A DNA stretch of 16,384 nucleotides, taken from the NCBI GenBank assembly GCA_004335835.1, contig RWJK01000372.1:1-16384 (forward strand), written 5' to 3'. The DNA comes from Scenedesmus sp. ARA3. Taxonomy: Eukaryota; Chlorophyta; Chlorophyceae; Sphaeropleales; Scenedesmaceae. Positions 1 through 9,331 of this stretch are shown piece after piece. The position numbers were made by a program, and so were the translations under genes. The notes beneath the pieces are model-generated. The model had not been told where the DNA came from. It was given only the letters and a program-made list of their open reading frames with translations, and searched no databases. Position 1 is the first letter of the stretch, and each line of letters begins with the position of its first letter.

Positions 1-125
1 ACTCGATCGATGAATATGCCAAACAGCAGAGGCGATAGTGGGTCGCCTTGCTTCACACCACGATATAATGTGCCAGTGCGTAACAGAGAATCAGCACAAC
101 TGTGAGCCGCGCTGCTAGTCAGGCT
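1..125 (-). mobile_element. LINE reverse transcriptase fragment (runs off left edge)
   Basis: The minus strand reads an open frame ending at the window edge. It contains RGVKQGDPLSPLLFG followed by IFIDR, the conserved block of non-LTR retrotransposon reverse transcriptases that lies just before the catalytic FADD box. Upstream of about position 125 the similarity is lost in a CAG-rich stretch, so only an internal slice of the RT domain is visible. The rest of the element would lie to the left, outside the window. Orientation is opposite to the two LINE tails at 1679-1824 and 14304-14736. Whether it belongs to the same family cannot be judged because the segments do not overlap. Confidence 0.8.
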
Positions 126-789
126 GCAGCAGCTGCTGCGCAGCATATGCTGCTGCTATATGTGCAACAGCAATACATCTTCAAGTAACAAGCGGCGCAC
201 GCAGCCATAACAAAGAGCACGCAGCGGCACAAAGCAAGCGCTACTGTTGTGCCAAATACAGGCAGCAGTGATCAGCCCGACATTGTATACGATGCTGGAT
301 GTAGCCTACCGTACTGAGTACACCAACTATAGAACTAGCTCCTGATCAGTATCAGGGAGAACCCAGACCCCATAAAATCAGATGCGCTGCAAAATCACCC
401 CAACTAGTGACTAGGTCTGTGCGCTGCCACAGCACAGCTAAAGCAGCTGGGCCGTGGCAAAGAGTGACCACAGCAGCAAGACTTACTAAATGCGCACCGC
501 AACTTCGTGGATGTACACCACAGTAAGGCAGACGGAAACCGACCGCAGATACGTAGCACAACTTCTGCTAATTCAACATTCATAAGAAAGCGTCGGTCTG
601 TGCGATTGAGTGGACTGATTTTGATGATGAATTGGTGAACAGACAATGAACACTGGAAGCTGCAGAGTCAACAGTATGAAGCAGCAGTCATTCGGTCTGG
701 TGCACGCTGCAGTAAAGACACACTTCAGGTTATCATGTGCTGCCACCCGCTCTCTGCACTGTCAGCGCAAGCACGCACTACAACAACTA
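126..789. other. Gene-free stretch downstream of the kinase gene
   Basis: No coding region, RNA gene or repeat family is supported here. It contains scattered GCAGC runs and presumably the 3' untranslated region of the kinase gene, whose stop codon is at 790-792. I did not find a minus-strand TGTAA polyadenylation signal of the volvocalean type close to the stop. The short open frames present show no recognisable domain. Confidence 0.5.
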
Positions 790-3475
790 CTACTGAGCAG
801 CAGCTACCACTGCTGGCTGCACAGCCGCCACAGCTGGTGCCTCCTGCATGTCTGCTGCTGCTGCTGCTGCTGCTGCGGGCACACTACTGCTCTCCGCCTG
901 CTCCTGCTGCTGTGCCTGCTGCTGCTGCTCCTCTCGCTGCTGCTGCTGCTGCACCTGCTGCTGCTGCTGCCGCATTGAGGGCTGTGCCAGCCGCAGCCGC
1001 TGCTCTAGTTTCAGACCCTTCCCAACAGTCTCTGCTGCTTTTGCCATGGCCTCAAAGGCCTCCAGCCTCCAAGTGACCACATCTTGAGGCAGCCCGCGGT
1101 CCGTGCCCTCACACACGGCCGTCTCCCGCAGCGCCTGCTGCTCCTGCAGCACGTCCAGCGCGGCCTGGCAGCAGCAGCAACAGCAGTACGAAGCAAACAT
1201 CAAATGACAGGTCGCATTGGGCGGGCTTGTGATCAAGATATGCAGCGCCTGCTGCTCCTGCAGCACGTCCAGCGCAGCCTAGCAGCAGCAGCAGCAGCAG
1301 CACGAAGCAAACATAAAATGACAGGTCGCATTTGGCAGGCTTGTGATCAAGATATGCAGCGCCTGCTGCTCCTGCAGCACGTCCAGCGCAGCCTGGCAGC
1401 AGCAGCAGCAGCAGCAGGTGTAGCGGCGTCAGCGAGGAATGACTTGAAAATGGCAAGCATTGCTCGGCAGGCTCCGGTAATGCGGCCCGTGCCCTCACAC
1501 ACGGCCGTCTCGCGCAGCGCCTGCTGCTCCTGCAGCACGTCCAGCACAGCCTGTAATCAAGCAGCAGCAGCAGCAGCAGGAGATAAGAGTGAGATGGCAA
1601 GCAGCACGTTGGCGTTGGGCTTGAAGAGCCACGAAGCAAAAGCCCTTGGCTGTGGCGCAGAGCTAGTTCACAGCAAACATGGTAGGAGGCGTGGAGGCGC
1701 ATGGGGTATCCTCAACGCCACACACGTCCCCTTCCTTAACTGACGCGGGTGTTGAGTGTGAACACCCACGCGCAGCTCATTCATTCATTCATTCATTCAT
1801 TCATTCATTCATTCATTCATTCAAAGCAAACCCAGCCAATCTCACACCAAACAGTCTGTACAGCAAGTACAGAAGCATACCCTATCACCATGACCTCACC
1901 TGCAGCTTGGGTGGCAGCGGCAGGTTGACCCACTGGCTGCTGCACACATCCTCCAAGCTTGCTCGCTTCAGCGTGTCAGGCTCCAGCATGGTGTCTAGTC
2001 AAAGCAGCAAATGCTGAGCTATCAAGGCCACAGAGCAAATCGTTGGCTGCAACGGCAAGCTAGCACGGTTCACGGCATCTGCAACACCTCACCCAGCTGA
2101 CCTCGCACCAAATGAGGTTAAGAATTCAACAAGCAGACAAACGCAGGCGTCCGAGACGCACCTGCAGCTTGGGCGGCAGCGGCAGGTTGACCCACTGGCT
2201 GCTGCACACGTCCTCCAGGCTAGCTCTTTTCAGCGTGTCAGGCTCCAGCATGGTGTCTAATAAAGCAGCCAGCGGCTCGCTCAGCCGCGCTGCTTTTGAG
2301 GTGGCGTCGCGCCAGTGCACACCCTCCACGTTCTCAAGCGTGTACAGCTTGCGCATGGCTTCAAGAGGGGGCAGCCTGCGGGCAAACATGAAACAGTTTA
2401 CAAACCCACTTCATTTTGCAAGCTGTTGTTGAAAATGTTAGCGGAATGTACAGCTTGCGCATCGCCCTCAGCGGGGCACACTGCACGCCACAGTTGTACA
2501 GCACGACGGGTTGCAGCACCAAGCCAATGCGTGATGTGCGCCAGCAACACAACCCATCACCTGAAAGGTGCGCACCCCGCATGCAGCATCACCGCTCACC
2601 GCGCCGCGTAGGTGTCGTAGTGCCAAGGCATCGTGTGCAGAAGCATCACCACCAGCATCACACCCGCAGAGTAAACGTCCGCCTTCACGCCGTCATACGG
2701 CCTGCTGACGCTCTTATCTGGAGCAAAGAAGCCTTCCAAAATCTCTGGGCACATGTAGCCTGGCGTGCCTGCCAGTGTCTCGAAGACTGGCTCTTCTTTG
2801 CCTGCCCAGGTGTGCGCCTGCAGACATTGCAGACAGTACGCAGGTACTCAGCAGCAGGGTGGTACGAGAGACATGGTCGGCACATGTAGCCAGGTGTGCC
2901 TGCAAGCGTTTCAAACACTGGCTCTTCTTTGCCTGCCCAGGTGTGCGCCTGCGTGTGTACAAACAGAGCATGCCCAGTTGTTGAAGCCAAAGACAGCTGC
3001 CAGCAGACTCCATGATCTCTGGGCACATGTAGCCGGGCGTGCCTGCAAGCGTTTCAAACACTGGCTCTTCTTTGCCTGCCCAGGTGTGCGCCTGCGTGTG
3101 TACAAACAGAGCATGCCCAGTTGTTGAAGCCAAAGACAGCTGCCAGCAGACTCAATGATCTCTGGGCACATGTAGCCGGGCGTGCCTGCAAGTGTTTCAA
3201 TCATTGGCTCTTCTTTGCCCGCCCACGTGTGCGCCTGCAGGCCATAGCAGCAACGCGCAGCAACATTTTGATGCAAGAAGCCAAGGTGATGCCAGCAGCA
3301 GTGACACCAGCGGAGGCCTGGGCAGGGAGAGGTACACTGCAGTGAGTGCTGCGTGGGACCGCATCTGTTTGCTAGCCACCACCAGCAGCGGCTGCTGCGG
3401 CTGCGCTGCTGCTCATGTACTGTGCACGCCCCGCAGCCATCCCTCACACTCACGCTCGCTGCGTGTGCATCGACA

Positions 3476-3507
<32 letters not shown>

Positions 3508-6096
3508 CCCAGCCTCACTCACCAGGCTGAAGTCGCACAGCTTGAGGAAGGGCGAACAGTTGTAATGACAGCATGACGGCAGCAGCAGCAGCACCAGCAT
3601 ACTGGCAGCAGCAGCAGCAGCAGCAGCAGCATCAAAAACTTTCCGCACTCACCAGGCCGAAGTCGCACAGCTTGAGGAAGGGCGGGCGCGTGGCGGTGAT
3701 GAGCGCGTTGGCGGGCTTGATGTCGCGGTACACCACCTGCTGCTCGTGGCTGCAGAAACATGTGCAGTGGCAGCGGCAGTGGCAGACTCAGGTCTTGGTT
3801 GACCGGAAAGCCTTGTCGGTGTCTTGGGTCGAGTTTGCAGAATGTCACACAAAGTTAGCAGTGCAACGCTGCTGTGACAGCAACTCAGAGAGATATCACG
3901 TTATGTGACAGCAGCAATAAGGCGACTCCTTATCCTGGGCACAATCAAACACACACCAGTAGCGGATGGCTGCCAGCAGCTGCTTGAAGAAGTAGCGGGC
4001 CACATCCTCATCCATCTTGTTGCGCACCAGGTAGTCGCTCAGGCTGCCGCCTGCAGGCATGAGGTGGCACACAAAAGTCAGGGCAATAGGGTTTTTGCAC
4101 TTAAGTTTTGCATGCAACAGTTGTATGCCACGTCGTCGTCCATCTAGTTGCACGCCAGGTAGTCAGGCAGACTGCCGCCTGCAGGCATGAGGCGGTGAAT
4201 GCGCGTACAACACAGTCAATGATCTGCGGATAAGCTGGCATACAACAGTGGTGGGTGGCGTCCTCGCGTATCTTGTTGGGCATCAGGCAGTCAGAGAGGC
4301 TGCCGCAAAACACAGACACCTGTACCTGACACATGAACGAAAATGCGCACACCTGGCACGTATTCTGTGATGAAGGCCAGGTGCCTGCTGGTCAGCACAA
4401 TCTCCAGCGGCCGCACAATGTTGATGTGCCCCGCGCCTAGCCGAGCAAGCATGCGGCCTTCACGCGCCACCATGGCCAGCCGCCACGCAGGAGGGCCCCT
4501 GCAGTGGCAGACAATGAGTGTTTGGCTGAGGTTAAAAATGACATGTCACATCAGCCGAGCATGTGACAGGCAAGCATGCGGCCTTCACGCGCCACCATGG
4601 CCAGCCGCCACGCGGGCGGGCCCTGCAGCGGCAGGATAAGGATGCATGCTTGTGTTTAGTTGCGTTGTTGAGATCTGTCACTGCAGTCAACTCTTGACCG
4701 GTTGCCGCCTCTTGGCACATGTGCGCGCACGCGCACATGCGGCTACGCTGCAAGGCGACGACTGCCATGAAACCTGCGCTGCTGCTGCTGCTGCTGCTGG
4801 ATGCTGAGCTGTGAGAGGGAGCTCTTGCTGCTGTTTTGCAGCAACCATGGTGCTGCCACTTCACCACCCTGCCATCGCATCATGTATGCAACAGCAAGGT
4901 GGAGCTGCTGCTGCCCATGCACTGCATGCTGCATTTCGAATTGTGCTGTTGCCTGACCTTGCTAAGCATGTGTAACTGTCTTGTGCACCGTCATACTGCT
5001 TCCAGGAGGAGCCTGCTGCAAGCATACATGACCAGGATCGAAGCTGCTGCCACAACTGCCAAGCACGGCATCCTCAACACAGCTGCGTCTCCAAGTACAA
5101 AGGTATCCCAGCATGCTTGCTGTGGCTGGTAGAACCCTCTGCCGCTAGTTGCTGTCTCTTGCTAGCCTGCCACATGTGTTGAATGCTGTTTTGAATGCCT
5201 GCTGTTATGCTGCTCACACTTGCAATGAACCTTGGGCAAGGGTCCAGATTGTGCAACGGCTGCTGTGGCATCTGCACACCTGCCACATGTGCTATGACAA
5301 TGTCCAAAAGAGGCGCCTGCTGTGTTACTGTCCTGCTTGTCCTCATCCTACTGCAGGTAGCACCAAGTTCCTGCCACTGAACAACTGCTGGCATCTGCGG
5401 AGCTTTGCCGCCCACCTTGGAACCAGCTTCACTGCCACCATGCAGTTGCGCTGCTCGTCTGTGCACATCCACACATCGCCCTCCGTGCCCTGCAGCAGAC
5501 ACATCACATGCAAGCAGGATTCATGCCAGCTGCTAAATGTACATATATTGCAGCTGCTGTCATGCAGGAATTCACCAGGTTGCTACTGTCAGGGTGGCCC
5601 CCGCGGCTGCTCCTCGGCTCAATAAGGCGCAATGCTCCGTAATTGCAAGGAAGCCAGAGACATGCAGCGCCTAGGGACTGCACAATTGCATGGAGCCCCT
5701 CCTGTATGCTGACACGCATCTGCTGCTGCAAGCAGCTAGCTTGTACCAAGCTGGGCAACGTGTGCTGTTTGTCTGCACACATGAAGAGTGGGGCTTGGGG
5801 CTTCCTTGCCATAGTTGCCCAGTTACTGCTGCTGCTGCTGCTGACACAGACTAGCAGGTGCAGGATGCTGTACAGTGCTGCCATGTGGGCGTTTGCAAGC
5901 GAGACTGACGCGATGACTCAGCGTTGTTGAGTCATCTGCGGCGTTTTCAGGCATCTGGCAAAGAATGTGCTGAATTGCAGGCTTAAAGCAGACTTGCTGC
6001 TCTCACCTTGCCTAGCCTCTTGACAAACTTATACTGGGGAGGCAGGCCCAGGCTATGTCCGAAGAACTTTGCCAGCACCCCCAGCACGAAATCCAT
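790..6096 (-). CDS. Ser/Thr protein kinase (SnRK2/CAMK-like), 8 exons, 435 aa
   Basis: Exons on the minus strand: 6096-6007, 5489-5416, 4498-4353, 4050-3957, 3749-3653, 2817-2600, 2375-2162 and 1164-790. All junctions are GT-AG, phases agree throughout, and the sum is 1308 nt (435 codons plus TAG). The start is the ATG at 6096. Motifs: Gly-rich loop G29-K-G31-T-E-G34 split by intron 1; VAVK with Lys51; alpha-C Glu68; EYVPGGSL hinge; YRD with catalytic Asp144, Lys146 and Asn149; DFG 164-166; GTPGYMCPE ending at Glu192; DVYSAG from Asp214; subdomain XI Arg290. The tail after about residue 312 is coiled-coil-like and then poly-Gln/poly-Ala (CAG tract). The catalytic set is complete, so an active kinase is expected. 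The protein is probably cytosolic: no signal peptide or membrane segment is seen. The subfamily assignment rests on the overall look of the catalytic loop and activation segment and is less sure than the kinase call. Confidence 0.93.
849..973. repeat. CTG/CAG trinucleotide tract in the last kinase exon
   Basis: Interrupted CTG repeats on the plus strand are read as CAG/GCA on the minus strand. In the kinase frame they encode Gln runs followed by an Ala run and more Gln near the C terminus. The tract lies wholly inside exon 8, so its length directly sets the length of the kinase tail. Confidence 0.85.
1172..1553 (-). repeat. Partial copies of kinase exon 8 start (two in 114-bp tandem, one separate)
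   Basis: Three extra copies of the exon 8 acceptor plus its first coding bases (reading LDVLQEQQAL) lie upstream of the real exon, around 1241-1285, 1355-1405 and 1488-1553. The first two belong to a tandem duplication of period 114 bp that also carries non-exonic sequence. The third is longer and continues through RETAVCEGTG like the true exon. Each is preceded, in gene direction, by CTG repeats ending in an AG. They do not continue into the remainder of exon 8, so they are pseudo-exons or alternative acceptors rather than replacements. Confidence 0.85.
1679..1824 (+). mobile_element. 5'-truncated LINE 3' end with (ATTC)n tail
   Basis: The segment matches the last 114 bp of the element at 14304-14736 with scattered substitutions. 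It ends in about eleven ATTC units (1778-1823). It is flanked by a 7-bp direct repeat AGCAAAC at 1672-1678 and 1825-1831, which I take as the target-site duplication. It sits in intron 7 of the kinase gene, antisense to it. The short tandem-repeat tail, 5' truncation and target-site duplication are hallmarks of target-primed reverse transcription by a non-LTR element. Confidence 0.8.
1899..2010 (-). repeat. Partial copy of kinase exon 7 end with its donor site
   Basis: About 100 bp closely match 2161-2270, covering the 3' part of exon 7 (LEPDTLKRASLEDVCSSQW onward) and a GT donor (GTGAGG in place of GTGCGT). The copy lies downstream of the real exon and lacks its 5' half and acceptor. The match fades beyond the LDTMLEPD codons. 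Confidence 0.85.
2440..2500 (-). repeat. Partial, diverged copy of kinase exon 7 start
   Basis: This stretch resembles 2334-2376, the acceptor end of exon 7. It reads PLRAMRKLY where the exon reads PLEAMRKLY and keeps a GCAG acceptor-like site upstream. It is more diverged than the copy of the exon 7 end. It lies in intron 6, upstream of the real exon in gene direction. Confidence 0.65.
2878..3240 (-). repeat. Tandem partial copies of kinase exon 6 (143-bp period)
   Basis: Three further copies of the exon 6 acceptor and its first 70-80 coding bases (AHTWAGKEEPVFETLAGTPG, then YMCPEI in the two upstream copies) occur upstream of the real exon. Matching CACACC/CACACG sites are at 2810, 2941, 3084 and 3227, so spacing is 131, 143 and 143 bp. 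All carry the activation-segment codons but diverge right after the CPEI codons (the nearest copy already after YMC), replacing the second half of the exon with non-exonic sequence. No donor site follows the copied part, so they are unlikely to serve as full exons. Confidence 0.9.
3478..3510. repeat. CAG trinucleotide microsatellite in kinase intron 5
   Basis: A nearly uninterrupted CAG run of about ten units lies within intron 5. Similar tracts occur at 3578-3594 and 3606-3630, either side of the partial exon 5 copy. Confidence 0.9.
3523..3562 (-). repeat. Partial copy of kinase exon 5 end with donor
   Basis: The segment matches 3649-3688, the end of exon 5 with its GTGAGT donor. It reads PFLKLCDFSL where the real exon reads PFLKLCDFGL, so the DFG glycine is lost in this copy. 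It lies about 95 bp downstream of the true exon with CAG tracts between them. Confidence 0.85.
4085..4310 (-). repeat. Two decayed copies of kinase exon 4
   Basis: Around 4110-4192 and 4235-4310 are two degraded relatives of exon 4 (3957-4050). The nearer reads AGGSLPDYLACN and then a stop; the farther reads GSLSDCLMPNKIREDA. The nearer still has the CCTGCAG acceptor. Both are frameshifted or stop-containing relative to the exon, so they are relics. They lie upstream of the real exon inside intron 3. Confidence 0.75.
4568..4629 (-). repeat. Partial copy of kinase exon 3 start with acceptor
   Basis: The sequence repeats the first ~60 bp of exon 3 (4441-4504) with few changes. It includes the CTGCAG acceptor and codons for PPAWRLAMVAREGRMLA. 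The match stops abruptly after the LA codons. Immediately after the acceptor this copy has one base fewer than the real exon, so using it would shift the frame. Confidence 0.8.
4630..5415 (-). other. Distal part of kinase intron 2
   Basis: No gene is seen in this intronic stretch. It contains a CTG tract at 4779-4800 and repeated CCTGCCACATGTG words near 5167 and 5279. Open frames in it have no recognisable domain and are punctuated by CAG-derived runs. Confidence 0.6.
5490..6006 (-). other. Kinase intron 1
   Basis: The intron separates codon Lys30 from Gly31 of the glycine-rich loop. It contains a CTG tract at 5824-5842 and no other feature I can support. The donor is GTGAGA at 6006 and the acceptor CTGCAG ends at 5490. 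Confidence 0.75.
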
Positions 6097-7502
6097 GGCT
6101 GCAGCTGCGTGCAGGGCCCGCTAGGCTGCTGGCAAGGGCCACCCGTGGCCGTGCCTGACCTCAGGCAGGTTACAGCCACCAGCACTGCAGCTGCTTTTAG
6201 GCAATCGAGGAAGTTCTCACACTCTATCAGATAACAACAAGGGTTGTTGATTGCCGCAGTCTCGGATGGATCGCGGCCGTGGAAAAAATCACAGACGGGT
6301 CTCGGGCACAGGATTCGATAGCTGGAGGGGAAAAGATTGCAAGAAAGTGTGAATCACCGCAGCTAGGGCTGCGAAGATGCGTTACATTTGGCAAGATGCT
6401 CTGCTGGAAGCCCTGCGGACTTTGTTTCGTTCCCGGTGGTGCAGCCGCAATCAATGGCACGTTTTGATTGATTTGGACGCAAAAAGTATGTCAGAACAGT
6501 TTGCAAGCAGCCTCGCAGTTTCTGCTTGCGCTGCGATTCAAACCAACAGACCCTGAGAGCTGCTGTGTGAACTCCGACAGGCAGCATACTTTCAAGCTCG
6601 AGTTGCAGGTGCCGGACTATGAAGCAGCAGGAGAATCATGTCACGCGTACGGTCATGGGCAAGGAACACACACAGCAATCAGTGCGTGCACGTGCAATTC
6701 ATCTGCAGAGCTGCTCAACTGCGCAGCTGCGCGCACCTGCAGGTGGTACGTCATGCCGCATGACATACCACCTGCACCATTCCAATAGCAATGTTGAGTT
6801 AATTGCCCTGTCCTGGACTGGCAGTGCTGCTGCCCCCATATGGACCATGAGGGGTTGCAATGCAAGCCTTGGCCCAAGGCCGGGCCGGCCGCAGATCATC
6901 TGCAGCTGCCCGGGGCGCCCCAGGGCCCTGCCGGCAGCAGCCCAACGACCCAACTCATATAGCTAATGCATGTATCAGCAACACTATCTGCAGCTCACAC
7001 TCAGCTGGCTGCACTGTTTACTACAATAATGTCAAACAGCACACATTGTTTGCAGCTTGTCACCATCAAGTGCTCAGCAACAAGACCCCGCTGCGCAAAA
7101 GCCACCTTGAGCAATGTCATTGTCATCAAGATGACTCAGCTGAAACCTCTGCACGGCTACTGGTTGTCCCTTGGGCCACCTGACATGGCACCTGTGCTGC
7201 CCAGCGCTACCCATGGCCATGGCTGCACCGCTCTGCACACCTGCACACCAGCAGCGCCCGCGCCTGCGGTCTCGATGACAATCTTGACACCACAAGAAAA
7301 TCTTAACACCTCCCCCATCCCCCCCTCTAGTTTAGAAAAGGGGCCGCGCCGCATGTATCAGAGTCAAGTGCAGTGGTGCCACGGCGCCAGCATCCATACA
7401 CCAAGTGCTGTTCATCCAGAGCGCAGGATCCCACACATCAAAATCTATGTGCTGTACTGCTGGCTCACATGGTGCACAGATGATCTTGATGTGCTGCACT
7501 GC
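6097..7502. other. Intergenic region between kinase 5' end and LRR gene 3' end
   Basis: The interval should contain the kinase promoter and 5' leader (near 6097-6400) and the region downstream of the protease-LysM-LRR gene. I see no TATA-like or other promoter element that I would defend. The open frames on both strands show no domain and no phase-compatible exon chain. The notable structure is the inverted repeat at 6738-6776. Confidence 0.5.
6738..6776. repeat. Near-perfect 19-bp-arm inverted repeat
   Basis: The left arm GCAGGTGGTACGTCATGC (6739-6756) is mirrored by GCATGACATACCACCTGC (6758-6775) with one mismatch and a single-base centre. The flanking T6738/A6776 also pair. It could form a hairpin or cruciform. 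No transcription unit is assigned here and no mobile element end is obvious, so the role is unknown. Confidence 0.8.
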
Positions 7503-7905
7503 CAGGGCACAGAGTCCCACGCATCCGATGTGACTGAGTCAACGTCAAGTGTTGTACTACCAGGGCACAGCGGTTCAAATGTCGTTGTCAAGTGTTGTAC
7601 TACCAGGGCACAGTGGCCCACATAGCAGCATCAATTGTTGTGCTGCCATGGCACAACTGCCCACATAACAGTGTCTACATTATGCACTGCCAGGGTACAA
7701 CGGCCGACATATCAGTGTATGCTTAGGCCTATCATATGAACATGCATGCTGTAATACCAAGGCACAGCGCCCCACATACCTGTGCAAGTGCTGTGCTACC
7801 AGGGCACAATGGCCCACATGTTTGGTGTCACGTAATGTACTGCCAAGGCAAAGGGGCCCACACATTAGTGTCTGGGGATGTGCTGCCAGGGCACATCGGC
7901 CCATT
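7503..7905. repeat. Degenerate ~43-bp minisatellite
   Basis: A core resembling CCAGGGCACAGTGGCCCACA recurs at about 7503, 7561, 7604, 7647, 7691, 7758, 7800, 7844 and 7887. Most spacings are 42-44 bp, with two longer gaps (58 and 67). Units differ by substitutions and small indels. The array ends within about 10 bp of the stop codon (7913-7915) of the minus-strand LRR gene, so it occupies the place of its 3' untranslated region. Confidence 0.85.
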
Positions 7906-8320
7906 GACCAATTCACACCAATTTCAGCTGCTGCGCTTCCATGGCGTGGGGTTGCATGCAGCACTGCCTGGTGCATTGACCTCCAACGGCAGGGGGGGGC
8001 CCTCGCTCCGCAGCCTTCTGTATCAACCTGGCTGCAGCAGCCTCATCAACCAGCAGCTCCTTGTTGCCTGCCACACTGAGGCACTGCAGCTTAGAGCCGT
8101 CACCAAGCATCAACTCCCAAGGATCTGGTAAGTCACCTGCTGCTCGCACCAGCTGGTTGTTGTGCACGCGCAGCACTGCCAGCTGCCTCATGCTGATGTA
8201 TACATACGGAATGCTACCAGTGAGACTGTTGTGCGAGACATCCAGGACACGCAGCTGCTGCAGGCGCGTCCAGGCGGGAGGGAGTGTGCCGCTGAAGTTG
8301 TGGCCAGCCAGCATGAGCAC

Positions 8321-8375
8321 CTGCAGCAGCAGCAGAAGCAACAGCAGCAACAACAACGACAGCAGCAACGGGCTG
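8321..8375. repeat. CAG/CTG tract against the last-exon acceptor
   Basis: The repeat (CTG-rich in gene direction, with CTT and TTG interruptions) runs straight into the CTGCAG acceptor of the final LRR exon at 8320. It therefore supplies the polypyrimidine-like context of that splice site. Confidence 0.85.
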
Positions 8376-9331
8376 AGCAGTCTGGGTTGCATATGTCACA
8401 ACTTCATCTGCCATGGTACACATGGCAAAGGCAGCTCTCAATCAGCGCTGTTTGCGTCTAAGGGTGTTCGAGGGAGGGCACAGCTGCTCTGCTTAGTAGT
8501 GCATGCACGGGTCATTGCTGCCTCCTGTGGCAATCCTAGGCTGCTCACCTGCAGCTGCTCGAAGGCAGAAAAGTTGTCAAGCTGAGACCCGGAGATCTTG
8601 CCTGTGCTGCTGCCTGACACGGAGAGGTCCAGCACCCGCAATTTTGCCAGCCCAGCCCGGGCTGCCGGCTGCGGTAGCGACTGCACCACAGCTTCGCCTG
8701 CCACCTTACTTTGAGGTGATGCCCCATTCCATTGACCAAGGTCAAGTAGTGTGCTGCTGGCCGCAGCTGCAGCTGCTTGCCGTAGTGCTGCTGCGTCTGT
8801 CCACTCACGAGGCAGTTCACCGGACAATTGAGAGTTGGTGATCTCAAGCACTTCTAGGTTCATCAAGCCCCAGGCGGGTGGCAGCTGCCCTGACAGTTCC
8901 GAGCAATTCAGCGCACTGAACTCTTGCAGTTGCTGCAGCGCTGCATAGACATTTGGGAGTGTGCCTGACACTCCAGTGTTTGACACATTCACGGTCCGCA
9001 AAGCAGACAGAGAAAACCAGGCACTCGGGAGACCATCTCTGATGCCAGGATTGTTGCTGATGTCCAGGTGACCCAAATCTTGAAAGGTCTCGAGGCCAGG
9101 CTGCTGTAGACTGTCCAAGGGGCCAGACAGACCTACACCGCTCAGCACCAGGGATTGCATTCTTGTTAGGTTGCTGATGGCGGCAAACACATTGAAGAAC
9201 TGCAGACCCTCGCCGCCACGCAGTGTGATGTCAAGGGCCGTCAAGTTTAGCTGCGTTACGTGACCTTCTCTGTTGCAGCTGACGCCAACCCATTGCTGCT
9301 CGTTTAAAAAAGTCACCACACATGTATATGT

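Noticed and set aside
646..1743. Long plus-strand open frames full of Leu, Cys or Ala
   Set aside because: They are antisense readings of the CAG tract and exon 8 copies of the kinase gene. The minus-strand frame has splice-compatible continuity and kinase motifs; these do not.
2885..3648. 245-codon minus-strand frame read as an extra kinase gene
   Set aside because: It is a read-through of the tandem exon 6 copies and intron 5. The kinase words in it alternate with non-exonic sequence and CAG runs.
6966..7625. 219-codon plus-strand open frame
   Set aside because: It runs through non-repetitive spacer into the minisatellite, shows no domain, and has no supporting splice or composition signal.
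7503..7905. CRISPR-like array
   Set aside because: Unit spacing is regular, but there are no conserved repeats alternating with unique spacers; whole units are degenerate copies of each other, and the setting is a eukaryotic genome.
7680..7976. Minus-strand frame with repeated GRCALV-like words
   Set aside because: The repetition is the translation of the 43-bp minisatellite. The LRR gene's stop at 7913 is in another frame.
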